Notes: generated from the sequence alone by a model not told the origin. A stretch of DNA of 64,000 bases from Corallibacter vietnamensis (GCF_039537875.1 NZ_BAABBI010000001.1:744001-808000); one strand, 5' to 3'. Positions 8,704 through 17,454 are shown, counted from the stretch's first letter. Program-made: numbers and translations.

Positions 8704-9863
8704 AGAGATTTAACCAATACGTGCAGCTGTCTTTCAAAGTCAAAGTTTTTTAAGGCAGTTTTTTGTATTTGGTTTTTAAACCGATGATTTAATTCTGTAA
8801 TAGCAATTTTTGAAAGCTGAAGATTTAACGCTTTATAATCTGATGAAGGAACTACCCAACCTAATTTATGTTTTTTTATAACAGTTTCTCCTTCGCCACC
8901 ACCAAAATAAAGCATAGGAAGCCCTAATTTGCCATATTCAAATATTTTTGAAGGGACAGAGCCATAAATTCTATTTAATAGCGGAATTATTGTTAAATCG
9001 TAATGTAAGAGTGCTTGATGGAGTTCTGAACGAGTAATTTCACCATGATAAACAATATCTAATTTAGGGTTTGTAGCAATCAAGTTTTCAATACTTTCTT
9101 TCTCGGCACCAGCGCCATAAATATGAAACTGTATGTTGTTATAGTCTAATTCTGTACAAAGTTTGTAAATACCTTGAGCAATGCCTAGCAAACCAGCATA
9201 AACCATTTTTATTTTTCTGTGGTTTGTAGGTTTTTCTACAAGTTTTGGCGGGTCAAAATCTGGGAAGTTTCTATATAAAAAGGTGTTTTTTTTGGGGAAA
9301 ATAGATGTTATGTGTGCCAAAATCTCTTCACTTTGACCTAAAACTAAATCTGCTTTTTTATAATTAAAACGTTCAATGCGCTCTAAAAGTTTGTAACTAA
9401 AGTTCTTTTTAAAAGCGCCTAATTCTAAGCCTGCAATTGGCCATAAATCACTAACATTTAAAATAAGTTTACGATTCTTATTTCGTATAAAAAACATACA
9501 AGTAAAAGCAACTAAAAGCGGCGGAGATTGTACAATAACCTTATTAGGGAGTTTATGCCACATAAAAAACCAAATTAAACTAAAACTATATGAAAGCATA
9601 GCTATTAAACGTTTTAGTTTGTTCTTAGAATTGCTAGCGTAAATCCATAAACGATGTATGGTAATACTATTTTCTACCGAGGTGTTTTTAAAAACACCTT
9701 TATAATCATCAAAAATTTCGCCTTTAGGGTAATTAGGTAATGGTGTTATTACTGAAACTGAATAATTTTGTTTTTGTAGTCCTTCGGCTAAATGAAAAAT
9801 ACGGTTTGATGCAGCTCCTGTTTCAGGTGGAAAATAGTTGGTTATTATTAAGGCATCTTTCAT
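8700..9863 (-). CDS. Glycosyltransferase family 4 (WbuB-like)
   Basis: A 387-aa GT-B enzyme. The N-terminus begins LIITNYFPPETGAASNRIFHLAEGL, the acceptor-side pattern of WbuB-like transferases. The C-terminal donor domain includes MVYAGLLGIAQGI, IYGAGAEKESIENL and GSVPSKIFEYGKLGLPML with the family's E-x7-E-like region. It probably adds L-FucNAc or a similar sugar to the repeat unit, but the substrate is inferred from distant relatives. Its start is directly next to the stop of the CapK-like gene upstream on the same strand, so the two form a two-gene operon convergent with the main polysaccharide operon. Confidence 0.85.
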   Translation of the reverse strand: MKDALIITNYFPPETGAASNRIFHLAEGLQKQNYSVSVITPLPNYPKGEIFDDYKGVFKNTSVENSITIHRLWIYASNSKNKLKRLIAMLSYSFSLIWFFMWHKLPNKVIVQSPPLLVAFTCMFFIRNKNRKLILNVSDLWPIAGLELGAFKKNFSYKLLERIERFNYKKADLVLGQSEEILAHITSIFPKKNTFLYRNFPDFDPPKLVEKPTNHRKIKMVYAGLLGIAQGIYKLCTELDYNNIQFHIYGAGAEKESIENLIATNPKLDIVYHGEITRSELHQALLHYDLTIIPLLNRIYGSVPSKIFEYGKLGLPMLYFGGGEGETVIKKHKLGWVVPSSDYKALNLQLSKIAITELNHRFKNQIQKTALKNFDFERQLHVLVKSL

Positions 9864-11186
9864 TTAAGATGGTTTCAAGTTTGACTCTATAATTTGAGGT
9901 TTTCCCGATTTAGTAGGTGATATTTTATTTACCTCTTTGAAAACAATAGTTAAACAATGGTTTGTTAAAATATCAAGTTTAGATTTTATGTCGTTTAAAA
10001 TAACGTTATCAAATTCATATTTGGTGTCAACAATATAAACAATTGTAATGCTTTCTAAATCGTTTTGAATGATTTTATATTGTTTAATAGCTTGATAGTA
10101 TTCTAAAACACCAGTAAAGCTATGAATGTTTAGTGTGATTCCCTTTGTTGTTTTTATTACATCTGTTTCTCGTCCTACAACTTTTTGTAACAAAGGATAA
10201 TTTAATAATTGATTTTTAGGATGTTTCTCTTTAGGCAATTTTATAGCCAAGTCACCCAACTTATATCTAATTAAAGGCATCGCTTTATTTGTTAAACATG
10301 TTACTAAAACATGTCCCATTTCTCCGTCTTCAACAGGGTTTCCTGCGTCATCAACAAGCTCTAAATATACATGAGGTGACATGACATAATAGAAATCTAA
10401 ATCACTTTTACAAGCCATGAGCAAGCCTTCTGCACAGCCATATGTGTCAACTAGATTTATATTATTTCCAAAAGCCTGACGAATCGTTGCTTTGTATGAA
10501 TCAAATAGCTTATCTCCAAAACAAATAACGCCAATAACATTGGGTGTAATTCCAGAATCAATACTTGCTTTAGCTAATTGGTTTATTACTGAAGGATAAC
10601 CAGCGATAAACAAACGCTTTTTTTTAGATACTTTTTGCAACGTAAGTTTTAATTCTTCTTCTGATAAGCCAAAAGCTTTGACATATGTGCATCTATAAAA
10701 AATATCTTTTAATTTTTTTAAAAAAGAACGCTTTTGCGAAATACCAAATTGTAATAAATTATCACCCATTTTATAACCGCTCCATTGCCACCAATGGGTT
10801 TGTAAAGCACGTAGGTAAAATGTGTGATCCTTGGTCATGTATGTAAACGACTGCACGCCTGAACTACCGCTGCTATGATGCTTATCTAGTGTGGTAATAT
10901 CAAATTCAGAAGAAATCAAATCGGTTTTACGGTCTCTTAAAATCGATTTTGTAAGAATAGGGAAATCAGATAGGTTATCGGGGCTTATGTTTTTGTAATA
11001 AGGTACATGCGTTTTTGCATATAAAAGAATCTCTTTGAGGTTTTGTTGTTGTATTTCTTTTAACTCAAACTCTGATTTAGTATCTAATTTTTGCCAAGAT
11101 TTTAAATGTTTTAAATATGTGCCACCAAAAAACCTATCTCCGATAGGAAGTATAAGGCTTTTAAGGACAGTGTTGTAAAAACTCAT
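9864..11186 (-). CDS. CapK/phenylacetate-CoA ligase-like adenylating enzyme
   Basis: A protein of about 440 aa in the ANL superfamily branch often called CapK or phenylacetate-CoA ligase-like and found in capsule loci. It shows the phosphate-binding SSGSSGVQS, the DTYGCAEG adenylate motif and the RYKLGDLA core. I chose the ATG at 11186 over the TTG at 11201 because a promoter-like TAGTTTTG (minus strand, 11206-11199) overlaps that TTG, which would then lie upstream of the transcript start. The enzyme may activate an acid for attachment to the polysaccharide; the substrate is unknown. It precedes the GT4 gene in the same operon. Confidence 0.8.
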   Translation of the reverse strand: MSFYNTVLKSLILPIGDRFFGGTYLKHLKSWQKLDTKSEFELKEIQQQNLKEILLYAKTHVPYYKNISPDNLSDFPILTKSILRDRKTDLISSEFDITTLDKHHSSGSSGVQSFTYMTKDHTFYLRALQTHWWQWSGYKMGDNLLQFGISQKRSFLKKLKDIFYRCTYVKAFGLSEEELKLTLQKVSKKKRLFIAGYPSVINQLAKASIDSGITPNVIGVICFGDKLFDSYKATIRQAFGNNINLVDTYGCAEGLLMACKSDLDFYYVMSPHVYLELVDDAGNPVEDGEMGHVLVTCLTNKAMPLIRYKLGDLAIKLPKEKHPKNQLLNYPLLQKVVGRETDVIKTTKGITLNIHSFTGVLEYYQAIKQYKIIQNDLESITIVYIVDTKYEFDNVILNDIKSKLDILTNHCLTIVFKEVNKISPTKSGKPQIIESNLKPS

Positions 11187-11198
11187 AAAATCTTTTTT

Positions 11199-11230
11199 CA
11201 AAACTAATTATTTTTTAAGCGTAAAAGCAA
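11199..11230 (-). promoter_or_regulatory. Promoter of the CapK-like gene
   Basis: On the minus strand, TTG (11230-11228), 21 bases, then TAGTTTTG (11206-11199), matching the Bacteroidota -33/-7 pattern. It lies 12 bases before the ATG at 11186 and runs back to back with the purD promoter. Confidence 0.55.
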
Positions 11231-11231
11231 T

Positions 11232-11239
11232 TATTTTTG
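11232..11239 (+). promoter_or_regulatory. -7 promoter element of purD
   Basis: TATTTTTG, a full match to TAnnTTTG, 18 bases before the purD ATG. No good -33 was seen at the expected distance. It sits next to the oppositely oriented CapK promoter. Confidence 0.5.
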
Positions 11240-11257
11240 CAGCAAACATAACACAAC

Positions 11258-12529
11258 ATGAATATTTTAATACTTGGATCAGGAGGAAGAGAACATACTT
11301 TTGCCTGGAAAACAGCACAAAGCCCTTTATGCAATAACCTTTTTGTAGCACCTGGAAATTCCGGGACTGCTAGTATTGCTGAAAACATCAATATTTCGGT
11401 AACTGATTTTGATGCCATAAAAAAGCTTGTAATCGACAAGCAAATAGATATGGTTGTTGTTGGTCCTGAAGACCCATTGGTTCAAGGTGTTCATGATTAT
11501 TTTTTAAATGATAGTGCCTTAAAGCATGTGTCTGTAATTGGTCCAGAAAAAGCGGCTGCTGAGTTAGAAGGTAGTAAGGAGTTTGCAAAAGAGTTTATGA
11601 TGCGTCATAATATTCCTACTGCTGCATATCAAAGTTTTAATGCTAGTAATGTTGAGGAAGGTTACGCCTTTTTAGAGGCTTTAAATCCGCCGTATGTATT
11701 AAAAGCAGATGGTTTAGCTGCTGGTAAAGGTGTTTTGATTTTAGATAATTTGGAAGAAGCCAAGACAGAGCTTAAAAACATGTTGGTTGATGCCAAGTTT
11801 GGTAATGCAAGTTCAAAAGTTGTTATTGAAGAATTTCTTGATGGCATTGAGTTGAGTTGCTTTGTGCTTACAGATGGAAAAAACTATAAAATTTTACCAA
11901 CAGCAAAAGATTACAAGCGCATTGGCGAAGGTGATACAGGTTTAAATACAGGTGGAATGGGAGCAGTGTCTCCTGTGCCGTTTGCCACACCAGAGTTTTT
12001 AAATAAAATTGAGGAACGTATTGTAAAACCAACAATTGACGGACTTCAAAAAGATAATTTACCATACAAAGGATTTGTGTTTATTGGTTTAATAAAGGTA
12101 GGAGACGACCCAAAAGTTATAGAGTATAATGTACGCATGGGAGATCCTGAAACCGAAGTAGTTTTACCAAGACTTAAAAACGATATTGTAGAAATATTTA
12201 ATGCCATAGCAAATCAAACATTAGATACCATACAAATAGAGATTGACAAGCGTGCAGCAACAACTGTTATGTTAGTTTCTGGCGGTTATCCTGAAGCTTA
12301 CGAAAAAGGAAAAGAAATTACAGGATTAGAAGCTGTAGAAGGTTCTATTCCATTTCATGCTGGGGCAAATGTAAAAGAAGGAAAAGTAGTGACATCTGGC
12401 GGACGTGTAATGGCTATTACTAGCTATGGAAACACATATAATGAGGCACTAAAAAAATCTTATCAAAACATAGATAAACTACATTTTGATAAGATGAATT
12501 ATCGAAAAGATATTGGTTTCGATTTATAG
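11258..12529 (+). CDS. purD: Phosphoribosylamine-glycine ligase
   Basis: A 423-aa ATP-grasp enzyme for the second step of de novo purine synthesis, joining 5-phosphoribosylamine and glycine to GAR. The N-terminus MNILILGSGGREHTFAWK is diagnostic. The ATP-grasp region includes VLKADGLAAGKGV and GMGAVSPVPF, and EYNVRMGDPETEVVLPRL holds the metal ligands. Length and all blocks are normal. It is transcribed alone from its own promoter, divergent from the CapK-like gene; the convergent small-protein gene overlaps its last 6 bases. Confidence 0.97.
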   Translation: MNILILGSGGREHTFAWKTAQSPLCNNLFVAPGNSGTASIAENINISVTDFDAIKKLVIDKQIDMVVVGPEDPLVQGVHDYFLNDSALKHVSVIGPEKAAAELEGSKEFAKEFMMRHNIPTAAYQSFNASNVEEGYAFLEALNPPYVLKADGLAAGKGVLILDNLEEAKTELKNMLVDAKFGNASSKVVIEEFLDGIELSCFVLTDGKNYKILPTAKDYKRIGEGDTGLNTGGMGAVSPVPFATPEFLNKIEERIVKPTIDGLQKDNLPYKGFVFIGLIKVGDDPKVIEYNVRMGDPETEVVLPRLKNDIVEIFNAIANQTLDTIQIEIDKRAATTVMLVSGGYPEAYEKGKEITGLEAVEGSIPFHAGANVKEGKVVTSGGRVMAITSYGNTYNEALKKSYQNIDKLHFDKMNYRKDIGFDL

Positions 12530-12751
12530 GTAAGAATGCGAAGATATACTTTTATCTTCTTCATTATTATCGTTATATTTTTTAAGCTGTCCCATCCAGT
12601 AAACAAAAGCGATAAAACAGATAATCATAAAAATCCAGTTTAGACCATTGGCTGCCCACCAATTTTCTAGTTCAAGTTCTCTTAAAGCATCAAGAGGTGA
12701 AAATAAAACATTGACGAATAAGTCTTGAATGGCGTAGAAAAAATCTTTCAT
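12524..12751 (-). CDS. Small membrane-associated protein of flavobacteria (DUF6341-like)
   Basis: A 75-aa protein with one clear TM segment (about residues 35-54, LNWIFMIICFIAFVYWMGQL), an amphipathic aromatic N-terminus and an acidic, polar C-terminus. I recall such small proteins between purD and upp in flavobacteria, annotated as a domain of unknown function, but cannot verify the family number. A well-formed minus-strand promoter lies 60 bases upstream. It overlaps the purD 3' end by 6 bases. Function is unknown; a small subunit or regulator in the membrane is possible. Confidence 0.7.
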   Translation of the reverse strand: MKDFFYAIQDLFVNVLFSPLDALRELELENWWAANGLNWIFMIICFIAFVYWMGQLKKYNDNNEEDKSISSHSYL

Positions 12752-12810
12752 TGTATATAATTTAAGGTACTCTTTACGAGCTTAAATGGTTTATCAATAT
12801 ATTTACAAGG

Positions 12811-12840
12811 CAAATATACAAACAATATAAATGATTTCAA
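12811..12840 (-). promoter_or_regulatory. Promoter of the 75-aa membrane protein gene
   Basis: Minus strand: TTG (12840-12838), 19 bases, TATATTTG (12818-12811). This matches both boxes and the spacing of the Bacteroidota primary sigma consensus. The -33 box overlaps the first codons of the divergent gene at 12831, so the two genes may influence each other. Confidence 0.6.
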
Positions 12841-13757
12841 GTTTTTTTAGCAAAGCAAAACCAATACATTTTGTAGTAACAAGTAGTGTGTTGTTGTTTG
12901 TTTACATATTTGTTAAGTTTTTTCTTGGTAACGAACCTATAGAAGCTCTAAATATTTTAAAACAAATAGCCCTTTTTGTGGTTTGTTTGTTTTCAATTTT
13001 TGTGTTTGATTTTCTGTCAGGAAAAAACGATTTAACAAAAAAAAACAGTTACAAGATCCTGTTTTTTACGTTGTTTCTAATTATGCTTCCTCAAACATTT
13101 TTGAATTCTAAAATACTGGTCTCTAATCTGTTTGTTTTATTAGCGTTAAGAAGAATTATTAGTTTACGTAGTAAAAAAGAGATAAAGAAAAAACTGTTTG
13201 ATGCTGCATTTTGGTTAAGTGTTGCAACACTCTTGTATTTTTGGGCTTCGCTTTTTTTTATTCTCATTTTTGTAGCCTTAGTATTATATGCCATTGCTGA
13301 TATAAAAAACGGGATTATTCCATTTCTAGGAATTATTGCTGTTGCATTACTTGCAACTGGCGTTTTAATTGTTACAAATACAGATATTGAAACTTACATT
13401 TCAAGCTTTAATTATGATATTAGTTTTGATTTCAGCAAACTAAACAAGCAGTCCATTATAATTTCATCTACAATAATGTTCTCATATTTTGTGTGGGCGT
13501 TGGTGTATTATTTTAAAGGAATAAATACAAAGTCAAGAACTAAAAAACCGGCTTACTATTTGGTTTTTATAGCCACATTAATTGCGCTTGTTATCATCAT
13601 TATTTCTCCTCAAAAAACAGGAGCTGAATTTATTTTTCTTTTTGCACCATTAGCAATAATTATGACAAACTATTTAGAAATGATTTCAGAAAAATGGTTT
13701 AAAGAATTATTGATTTGGATATTAATAATCACGCCCATTATAAGCCTAGTGCTGTAA
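12831..13757 (+). CDS. Polytopic membrane protein of unknown function (DUF6427-like)
   Basis: A 308-aa protein with about nine hydrophobic segments and very few charged residues outside short loops. The pattern PTFLNSKILVSNLFVLLALRRIISLRSK near residues 85-115 is what I associate with a flavobacterial membrane family of unknown function usually found next to upp. No catalytic motif is visible. It diverges from the 75-aa membrane protein and its 3' end overlaps the upp gene's 3' end by 12 bases. Gene order is the main clue and gives no function. Confidence 0.7.
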   Translation: MISSFFSKAKPIHFVVTSSVLLFVYIFVKFFLGNEPIEALNILKQIALFVVCLFSIFVFDFLSGKNDLTKKNSYKILFFTLFLIMLPQTFLNSKILVSNLFVLLALRRIISLRSKKEIKKKLFDAAFWLSVATLLYFWASLFFILIFVALVLYAIADIKNGIIPFLGIIAVALLATGVLIVTNTDIETYISSFNYDISFDFSKLNKQSIIISSTIMFSYFVWALVYYFKGINTKSRTKKPAYYLVFIATLIALVIIIISPQKTGAEFIFLFAPLAIIMTNYLEMISEKWFKELLIWILIITPIISLVL

Positions 13758-14405
13758 TTTTGCTCCAAAAGCTAAATCACCTGCGTCTCCTAATCCAGGA
13801 ATAATATAACCTTTTTCGTTTAGCGTCTCATCAATAGTGGCAATCCACAAATGCGTGTTAGTATCAAAATGTTGTGAAACATAATCAACACCTTCTTGAG
13901 CGCCAATAACACTAACTAAGTGCACATCTTTTGGTGTTCCAAAAGGCTTTAAAGCTTCAAAAGTTGCAACCATAGATTGTCCTGTAGCAAGCATAGGATC
14001 TGCTAAAATAAGTGTTTTGCCTTCTAGGTTTGGACACGCTAAATACTCTACAATAATTTCAAAACTTTCAGGATTGTCTTTATGATGTCTGTAAGCCGAA
14101 ATAAATGCGTTTTCAGCTTTATCAAAATAGTTTAACAAGCCATTATGTAAAGGTACTCCTGCTCTTAAAATAGAACATAACACAATATCATCATTAATCA
14201 GCATGGTTTCTGAAACACCAAGCGGTGTTGTTGTAGATTTTGCTTTATAATTTAAAACTTTACTTAATTCATAACCTAGAATTTCTCCTGTGCGTTCTAT
14301 GTTTCTCCTAAAACGAAGCGGATCTTTTTGTGTATTAACATCTCGCATTTCTGTAATAAAGGTGTTTAAAACCGAATTCGTTTCTGTAAGGTTATGTATC
14401 TGCAT
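13746..14405 (-). CDS. upp: Uracil phosphoribosyltransferase
   Basis: A 219-aa enzyme that makes UMP from uracil and PRPP (pyrimidine salvage). The PRPP-binding loop is LADPMLATGQSM and the uracil-binding C-terminus is YIIPGLGDAGDLAFG. I place the start at ATG 14405 (MQIHNLTETN). The upstream ATG at 14501 would add 32 residues foreign to the family and collide with the divergent DUF4254 gene. A minus-strand TAACTTTA about 24 bases upstream may be the -7 box. The 3' end overlaps the membrane protein gene on the other strand. Confidence 0.94.
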   Translation of the reverse strand: MQIHNLTETNSVLNTFITEMRDVNTQKDPLRFRRNIERTGEILGYELSKVLNYKAKSTTTPLGVSETMLINDDIVLCSILRAGVPLHNGLLNYFDKAENAFISAYRHHKDNPESFEIIVEYLACPNLEGKTLILADPMLATGQSMVATFEALKPFGTPKDVHLVSVIGAQEGVDYVSQHFDTNTHLWIATIDETLNEKGYIIPGLGDAGDLAFGAKLQH

Positions 14406-14447
14406 TTGATATTGGTGTTTGGTTTCGGTAAAGTTAAGAAATAGAGC

Positions 14448-14455
14448 TATATTTG
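14448..14455 (+). promoter_or_regulatory. -7 element upstream of the DUF4254 gene
   Basis: TATATTTG, a full TAnnTTTG match, 20 bases before the ATG at 14476. It lies in the 70-bp divergent gap between upp and the DUF4254 gene and supports the shorter starts of both. Confidence 0.5.
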
Positions 14456-14475
14456 TAGCTTTAAAATTAAAAGAT

Positions 14476-15084
14476 ATGTTTTCAGATAAAGCCAACAGCA
14501 TTTTTCAAGATGCTATAAACACGTACAAAATTAAAAATACCGTAGATCAACCATTTACTAACAAGTATGATAAAAACGAAGATGTCATTGCACATTTATT
14601 ATACAGAAAATGCTGGATTGATACGGTACAATGGGCTTACGAAGATATTATTAGAGACCCAAATATCGATCCTGTTGATGCATTAGCTTTAAAACGTAAA
14701 ATTGATGCTTCAAACCAAGATAGAACAGATACTGTTGAATATATTGACAGCTACTTTTTAGATAAATATAAAGATGTTACTCCAAAACCAGATGCTACGA
14801 TAAATACCGAAAGTCCAGCTTGGGGAATTGATAGATTATCAATTTTAGCATTAAAAATTTATCACATGAATGTAGAGGCAACAAGAACTGATGCTAGTGA
14901 TGCGCACAGAGCAGCTTGCCAAAAGAAGTTAGACGTACTTTTAGAGCAACGTGTAGACCTTTCTACCGCAATTGATACGCTTTTAAAAGATATTGAAAAC
15001 GGAGACAAGTACATGAAAGTGTATAAGCAAATGAAAATGTATAACGACGATGAGCTAAACCCAGTTCTTCGCGCTAGTAAATAA
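14476..15084 (+). CDS. DUF4254 family protein
   Basis: A 202-aa soluble, mostly helical protein. The core AWGIDRLSILALKIYHM and the following EATRTDASDAHRAACQKKLDVLLEQR are the hallmarks of the DUF4254 family of Bacteroidota. I use ATG 14476 (MFSDKANSIF); an upstream ATG at 14419 would precede the -7 element at 14448. It lies 25 bases upstream of a GT9 glycosyltransferase gene, the usual neighbour of this family, so a supporting role in heptosyltransferase-type glycan synthesis is plausible. Biochemical function is not known to me. Confidence 0.85.
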   Translation: MFSDKANSIFQDAINTYKIKNTVDQPFTNKYDKNEDVIAHLLYRKCWIDTVQWAYEDIIRDPNIDPVDALALKRKIDASNQDRTDTVEYIDSYFLDKYKDVTPKPDATINTESPAWGIDRLSILALKIYHMNVEATRTDASDAHRAACQKKLDVLLEQRVDLSTAIDTLLKDIENGDKYMKVYKQMKMYNDDELNPVLRASK

Positions 15085-15109
15085 ACAGCGTTGCTAGTAA
15101 AGCAATCTA

Positions 15110-16135
15110 ATGCAAGACGCGCCTAAACACATACTCGTTATTCGTCTTTCAGCAATGGGAGATGTTGCTATGACAGTAAATGTGTTACGTGCGTTTACAC
15201 AGCAATATCCTGATGTAAAACTTACCGTATTAACACGCGCTTTTTTTAAACCTTTTTTTAGAGATTTAAAAAATGTTAGCGTGTTTCATGCTGACGTAAA
15301 ACATAAGCACAAAGGCGTTTTAGGACTTTACAAGTTGGCTAAAGAGTTAAAAGCATTAAAAATAGATGCTGTTGCCGACTTGCATAATGTGTTGCGTTCT
15401 AATATTTTAAAAACCTTTCTCTTCGGAATAAAAACCGTACAAATAGATAAAGGTCGTGCTGAAAAGAAAGCCCTTGTTTCAGGGCAGGAATTCAAGCAAC
15501 TTAAAACAACACATCAGCGATATGCCGACGTTTTTAAAACACTAGGATTTCCGATAGATTTATCAAATCCTAACTTTCCTGAAAAGAAGCCATTAAGTAA
15601 AAAAGGAATTGAAATTATTGGAAATGCGCAAAAAAAGCGCATTGGTATTGCGCCTTTTGCTGCTCACGAAAGTAAGATGTATCCGCTTGATTTAATGCAA
15701 GAAGTGATAGAGCAACTTGCTGAAAAGTATACTATTTTATTATTTGGTGGCGGAAAAAAAGAAATACAAACACTTACCTATTTTGAATCTCAAGAAAAAG
15801 GCATTATTAATCTAGCAGGAAAATTAACACTTGATGAAGAATTGGATGTTGTTTCAAATTTAGATGTTATGCTTTCTATGGATTCCGGTAACGCTCATAT
15901 TGCTGCTATGCTAGGTGTAAAAACCATTACAGTTTGGGGTGTTACACATCCGTATGCTGGTTTTACTCCTTTTAACCAACCAGAAGATTTTTGCTTATTA
16001 GCAGATAGAACACAATATCCAAAAATTCCAACGTCGGTTTACGGTAATAAATTTCCAGAAGACTATAAAAATGCCGCTGGAAGTATTCCGGTTAAAACAG
16101 TTGTAGAGAAAATACAGTCAGTTATTCCTGCGTAG
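15110..16135 (+). CDS. Glycosyltransferase family 9 (heptosyltransferase-like)
   Basis: A 341-aa GT-B enzyme. It begins HILVIRLSAMGDVAMTVNVLRAF, the classic GT9 acceptor-side motif with the catalytic Asp in MGDV. The C-terminal donor domain has IGIAPFAAHESKMYPLDLM and LSMDSGNAHIAAMLG, the conserved ADP-sugar binding block. It would transfer a heptose or related sugar to the lipid A core. It is in a two-gene operon with the DUF4254 protein. The strand convergence with the next gene and the hairpins at 16212-16253 mark the end of this unit. Confidence 0.9.
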   Translation: MQDAPKHILVIRLSAMGDVAMTVNVLRAFTQQYPDVKLTVLTRAFFKPFFRDLKNVSVFHADVKHKHKGVLGLYKLAKELKALKIDAVADLHNVLRSNILKTFLFGIKTVQIDKGRAEKKALVSGQEFKQLKTTHQRYADVFKTLGFPIDLSNPNFPEKKPLSKKGIEIIGNAQKKRIGIAPFAAHESKMYPLDLMQEVIEQLAEKYTILLFGGGKKEIQTLTYFESQEKGIINLAGKLTLDEELDVVSNLDVMLSMDSGNAHIAAMLGVKTITVWGVTHPYAGFTPFNQPEDFCLLADRTQYPKIPTSVYGNKFPEDYKNAAGSIPVKTVVEKIQSVIPA

Positions 16136-16160
16136 GCAAGGAATCTATTTAAAGAAACTT

Positions 16161-16190
16161 GTCATTACACGATTGACTCGGAATCTCATT
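16161..16190. repeat. Dispersed intergenic repeat, GTCAT...GGAATCTCA type, copy 1
   Basis: GTCATTACACGATTGACTCG followed by GAATCTCATT. It resembles two other intergenic sites in this window (28696 and 52555) and a short repeat that I recall as frequent between flavobacterial genes. It lies between two convergent genes. Confidence 0.4.
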
Positions 16191-16211
16191 GAAACATATT
16201 AATATAAATGG

Positions 16212-16253
16212 ATGCTGCATCGTAGTGCAGCATGACAAAACAAGTTGTTTTTT
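16212..16253. terminator. Convergent transcription terminator region
   Basis: An 8-bp stem ATGCTGCA/TGCAGCAT (16212-16219 and 16226-16233, loop TCGTAG) is followed by a weaker AAAAC/GTTTT hairpin ending in a T run (to 16253). It lies between the GT9 gene and the convergent reductase gene, so it could stop transcription from either side. Confidence 0.55.
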
Positions 16254-16286
16254 AAGGTGAAAAAGTCTAAAATCTGAATCTATTAA

Positions 16287-17342
16287 TTAAATATCATCAT
16301 AATCCACAACAATTGTTGGTGTTGTAGGATGCGCTTGACACGTTAAAATTAAGCCTTCAGCTACTTCATTATCGGTTAAAATATTATTTTGACGCATGGT
16401 AGCTTCACCTTCTTTAATTCGTGCTAAACAGCTGCTGCAAATTCCGCCTTGGCAAGAATATGGAGCGTCTAAATCTTCATCTAAAGCTGCTTCAAGAATG
16501 GATTGTTTTTGAGACATTTCAAAAGTTGCTTCTTCATCATCAACAATTACAGTGATTTTTGTTTGTCCTTCGCCAATTGAACTATTATCAACTTCGGTAG
16601 GTTTTGCAGCTTTAAAAAGTTCAAATAAAATTCGGTCTTTTGCTATTCCGTTTTCGGTTAATACATCTTTAACGGTGTGAATCATAGCCTCTGGACCACA
16701 TAAATACACAGCATCAACATCTATGTTTTTATGTTTGTTTTTCATAACATAATTCACGGTGCTTTTTTCTATTCTACCAAAAATAGCATCGTCTTCATCA
16801 GCTTGACTAAACACAAATTGGATAGAAAAACGCTCGCTATATTTATGCTGTAGTTCTAAAAGTTCGTTTAGAAACATGGTGTCTTGTGTGGTTTTGTTAC
16901 CGTAAACCAAAATCACTTCACTATGAACTTCTTCTTCTAGCGCACATTTTATAATACTTAATATAGGAGTAATACCACTTCCTGCAGCAAAAGCAGCAAT
17001 GTTTTTGGTTTTTTTATCGTTAGGAACAAATGTAAAATGTCCTTTTGGTGGTGCAACATCTATAGTATCTCCTGCTTTTAATACATTATTTGCGTAGGCA
17101 GAAAATGTACCGTCTTTTACCTCTTTTACAGCAACTTTTATCTCACCACTTTTAGGCGACGAACACAAGGAGTAATCACGACGAACTTCGTTACCATTTA
17201 AGGTAGTTCTCAACGTTATGTATTGTCCTGCTGTAAACGAGAATTCGCTTTTTAATGTTTCAGGAATATGAAAACTAATAGTTACAGATTTATCAGTTTC
17301 TCTTTGTATATCTTTTATGGTGAGTTTATGAAATTGTGCCAT
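16287..17342 (-). CDS. Ferredoxin-NADP reductase-like flavoprotein with 2Fe-2S domain (PaaE type)
   Basis: A 351-aa reductase with three domains in order. The FAD-binding barrel has RRDYSLCSSP near residue 54; the NAD(P)-binding domain has AAGSGITPILS near 118 and YLCGPEAM; and a C-terminal plant-type 2Fe-2S ferredoxin domain carries ligands in CQGGICSSC and a later LTCQ. This is the layout of PaaE/phenylacetyl-CoA epoxidase reductases and related electron-transfer proteins. No paa genes lie nearby, so its partner is unknown. A minus-strand TATTTTTG (17364-17357) lies 14 bases before the ATG. Confidence 0.85.
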   Translation of the reverse strand: MAQFHKLTIKDIQRETDKSVTISFHIPETLKSEFSFTAGQYITLRTTLNGNEVRRDYSLCSSPKSGEIKVAVKEVKDGTFSAYANNVLKAGDTIDVAPPKGHFTFVPNDKKTKNIAAFAAGSGITPILSIIKCALEEEVHSEVILVYGNKTTQDTMFLNELLELQHKYSERFSIQFVFSQADEDDAIFGRIEKSTVNYVMKNKHKNIDVDAVYLCGPEAMIHTVKDVLTENGIAKDRILFELFKAAKPTEVDNSSIGEGQTKITVIVDDEEATFEMSQKQSILEAALDEDLDAPYSCQGGICSSCLARIKEGEATMRQNNILTDNEVAEGLILTCQAHPTTPTIVVDYDDI

Positions 17343-17356
17343 GAATTATTTTTTTA

Positions 17357-17364
17357 CAAAAATA
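17357..17364 (-). promoter_or_regulatory. -7 element of the PaaE-like reductase gene
   Basis: Minus-strand TATTTTTG, a full TAnnTTTG match 14 bases before the ATG. No clear -33 box was found. Confidence 0.45.
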
Positions 17365-17406
17365 AGAAAGGATGGTTGTTTTTGATGCGTTTTTAAGATT
17401 AAAATA

Positions 17407-17442
17407 ATACATAACAAACTTATGCATAAGAAAATTATGTAT
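17407..17442. promoter_or_regulatory. Probable PadR operator: 36-bp nested palindrome over the padR promoter
   Basis: ATACATAA (17407-17414), 4 bases, CTTATGCATAAG (17419-17430), 4 bases, TTATGTAT (17435-17442). The inner 12-mer is a perfect palindrome, and the outer 8-mers are perfect inverted repeats around the same centre (17424.5). It overlaps the -7 element TATATTTG at 17440, so a bound dimer pair would block transcription of the adjacent padR gene. Confidence 0.65.
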
Positions 17443-17447
17443 ATTTG
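17440..17447 (+). promoter_or_regulatory. -7 element of the padR-ABC operon
   Basis: TATATTTG, full consensus, 7 bases before the ATG at 17455. Transcription would begin at or next to the start codon, which rules against the ATG at 17422 and suggests a leaderless message. Confidence 0.55.
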
Positions 17448-17454
17448 TGTTGTT

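Noticed and set aside
11187..11201. TTG 11201 as the start of the CapK-like gene
   Set aside because: It lies within a TAGTTTTG -7 box, upstream of the expected transcript start; ATG 11186 is kept.
14406..14501. Upstream starts for upp (14501) and the DUF4254 gene (14419)
   Set aside because: They would overlap head to head, extend both proteins beyond family length, and bury a -7 element at 14448.
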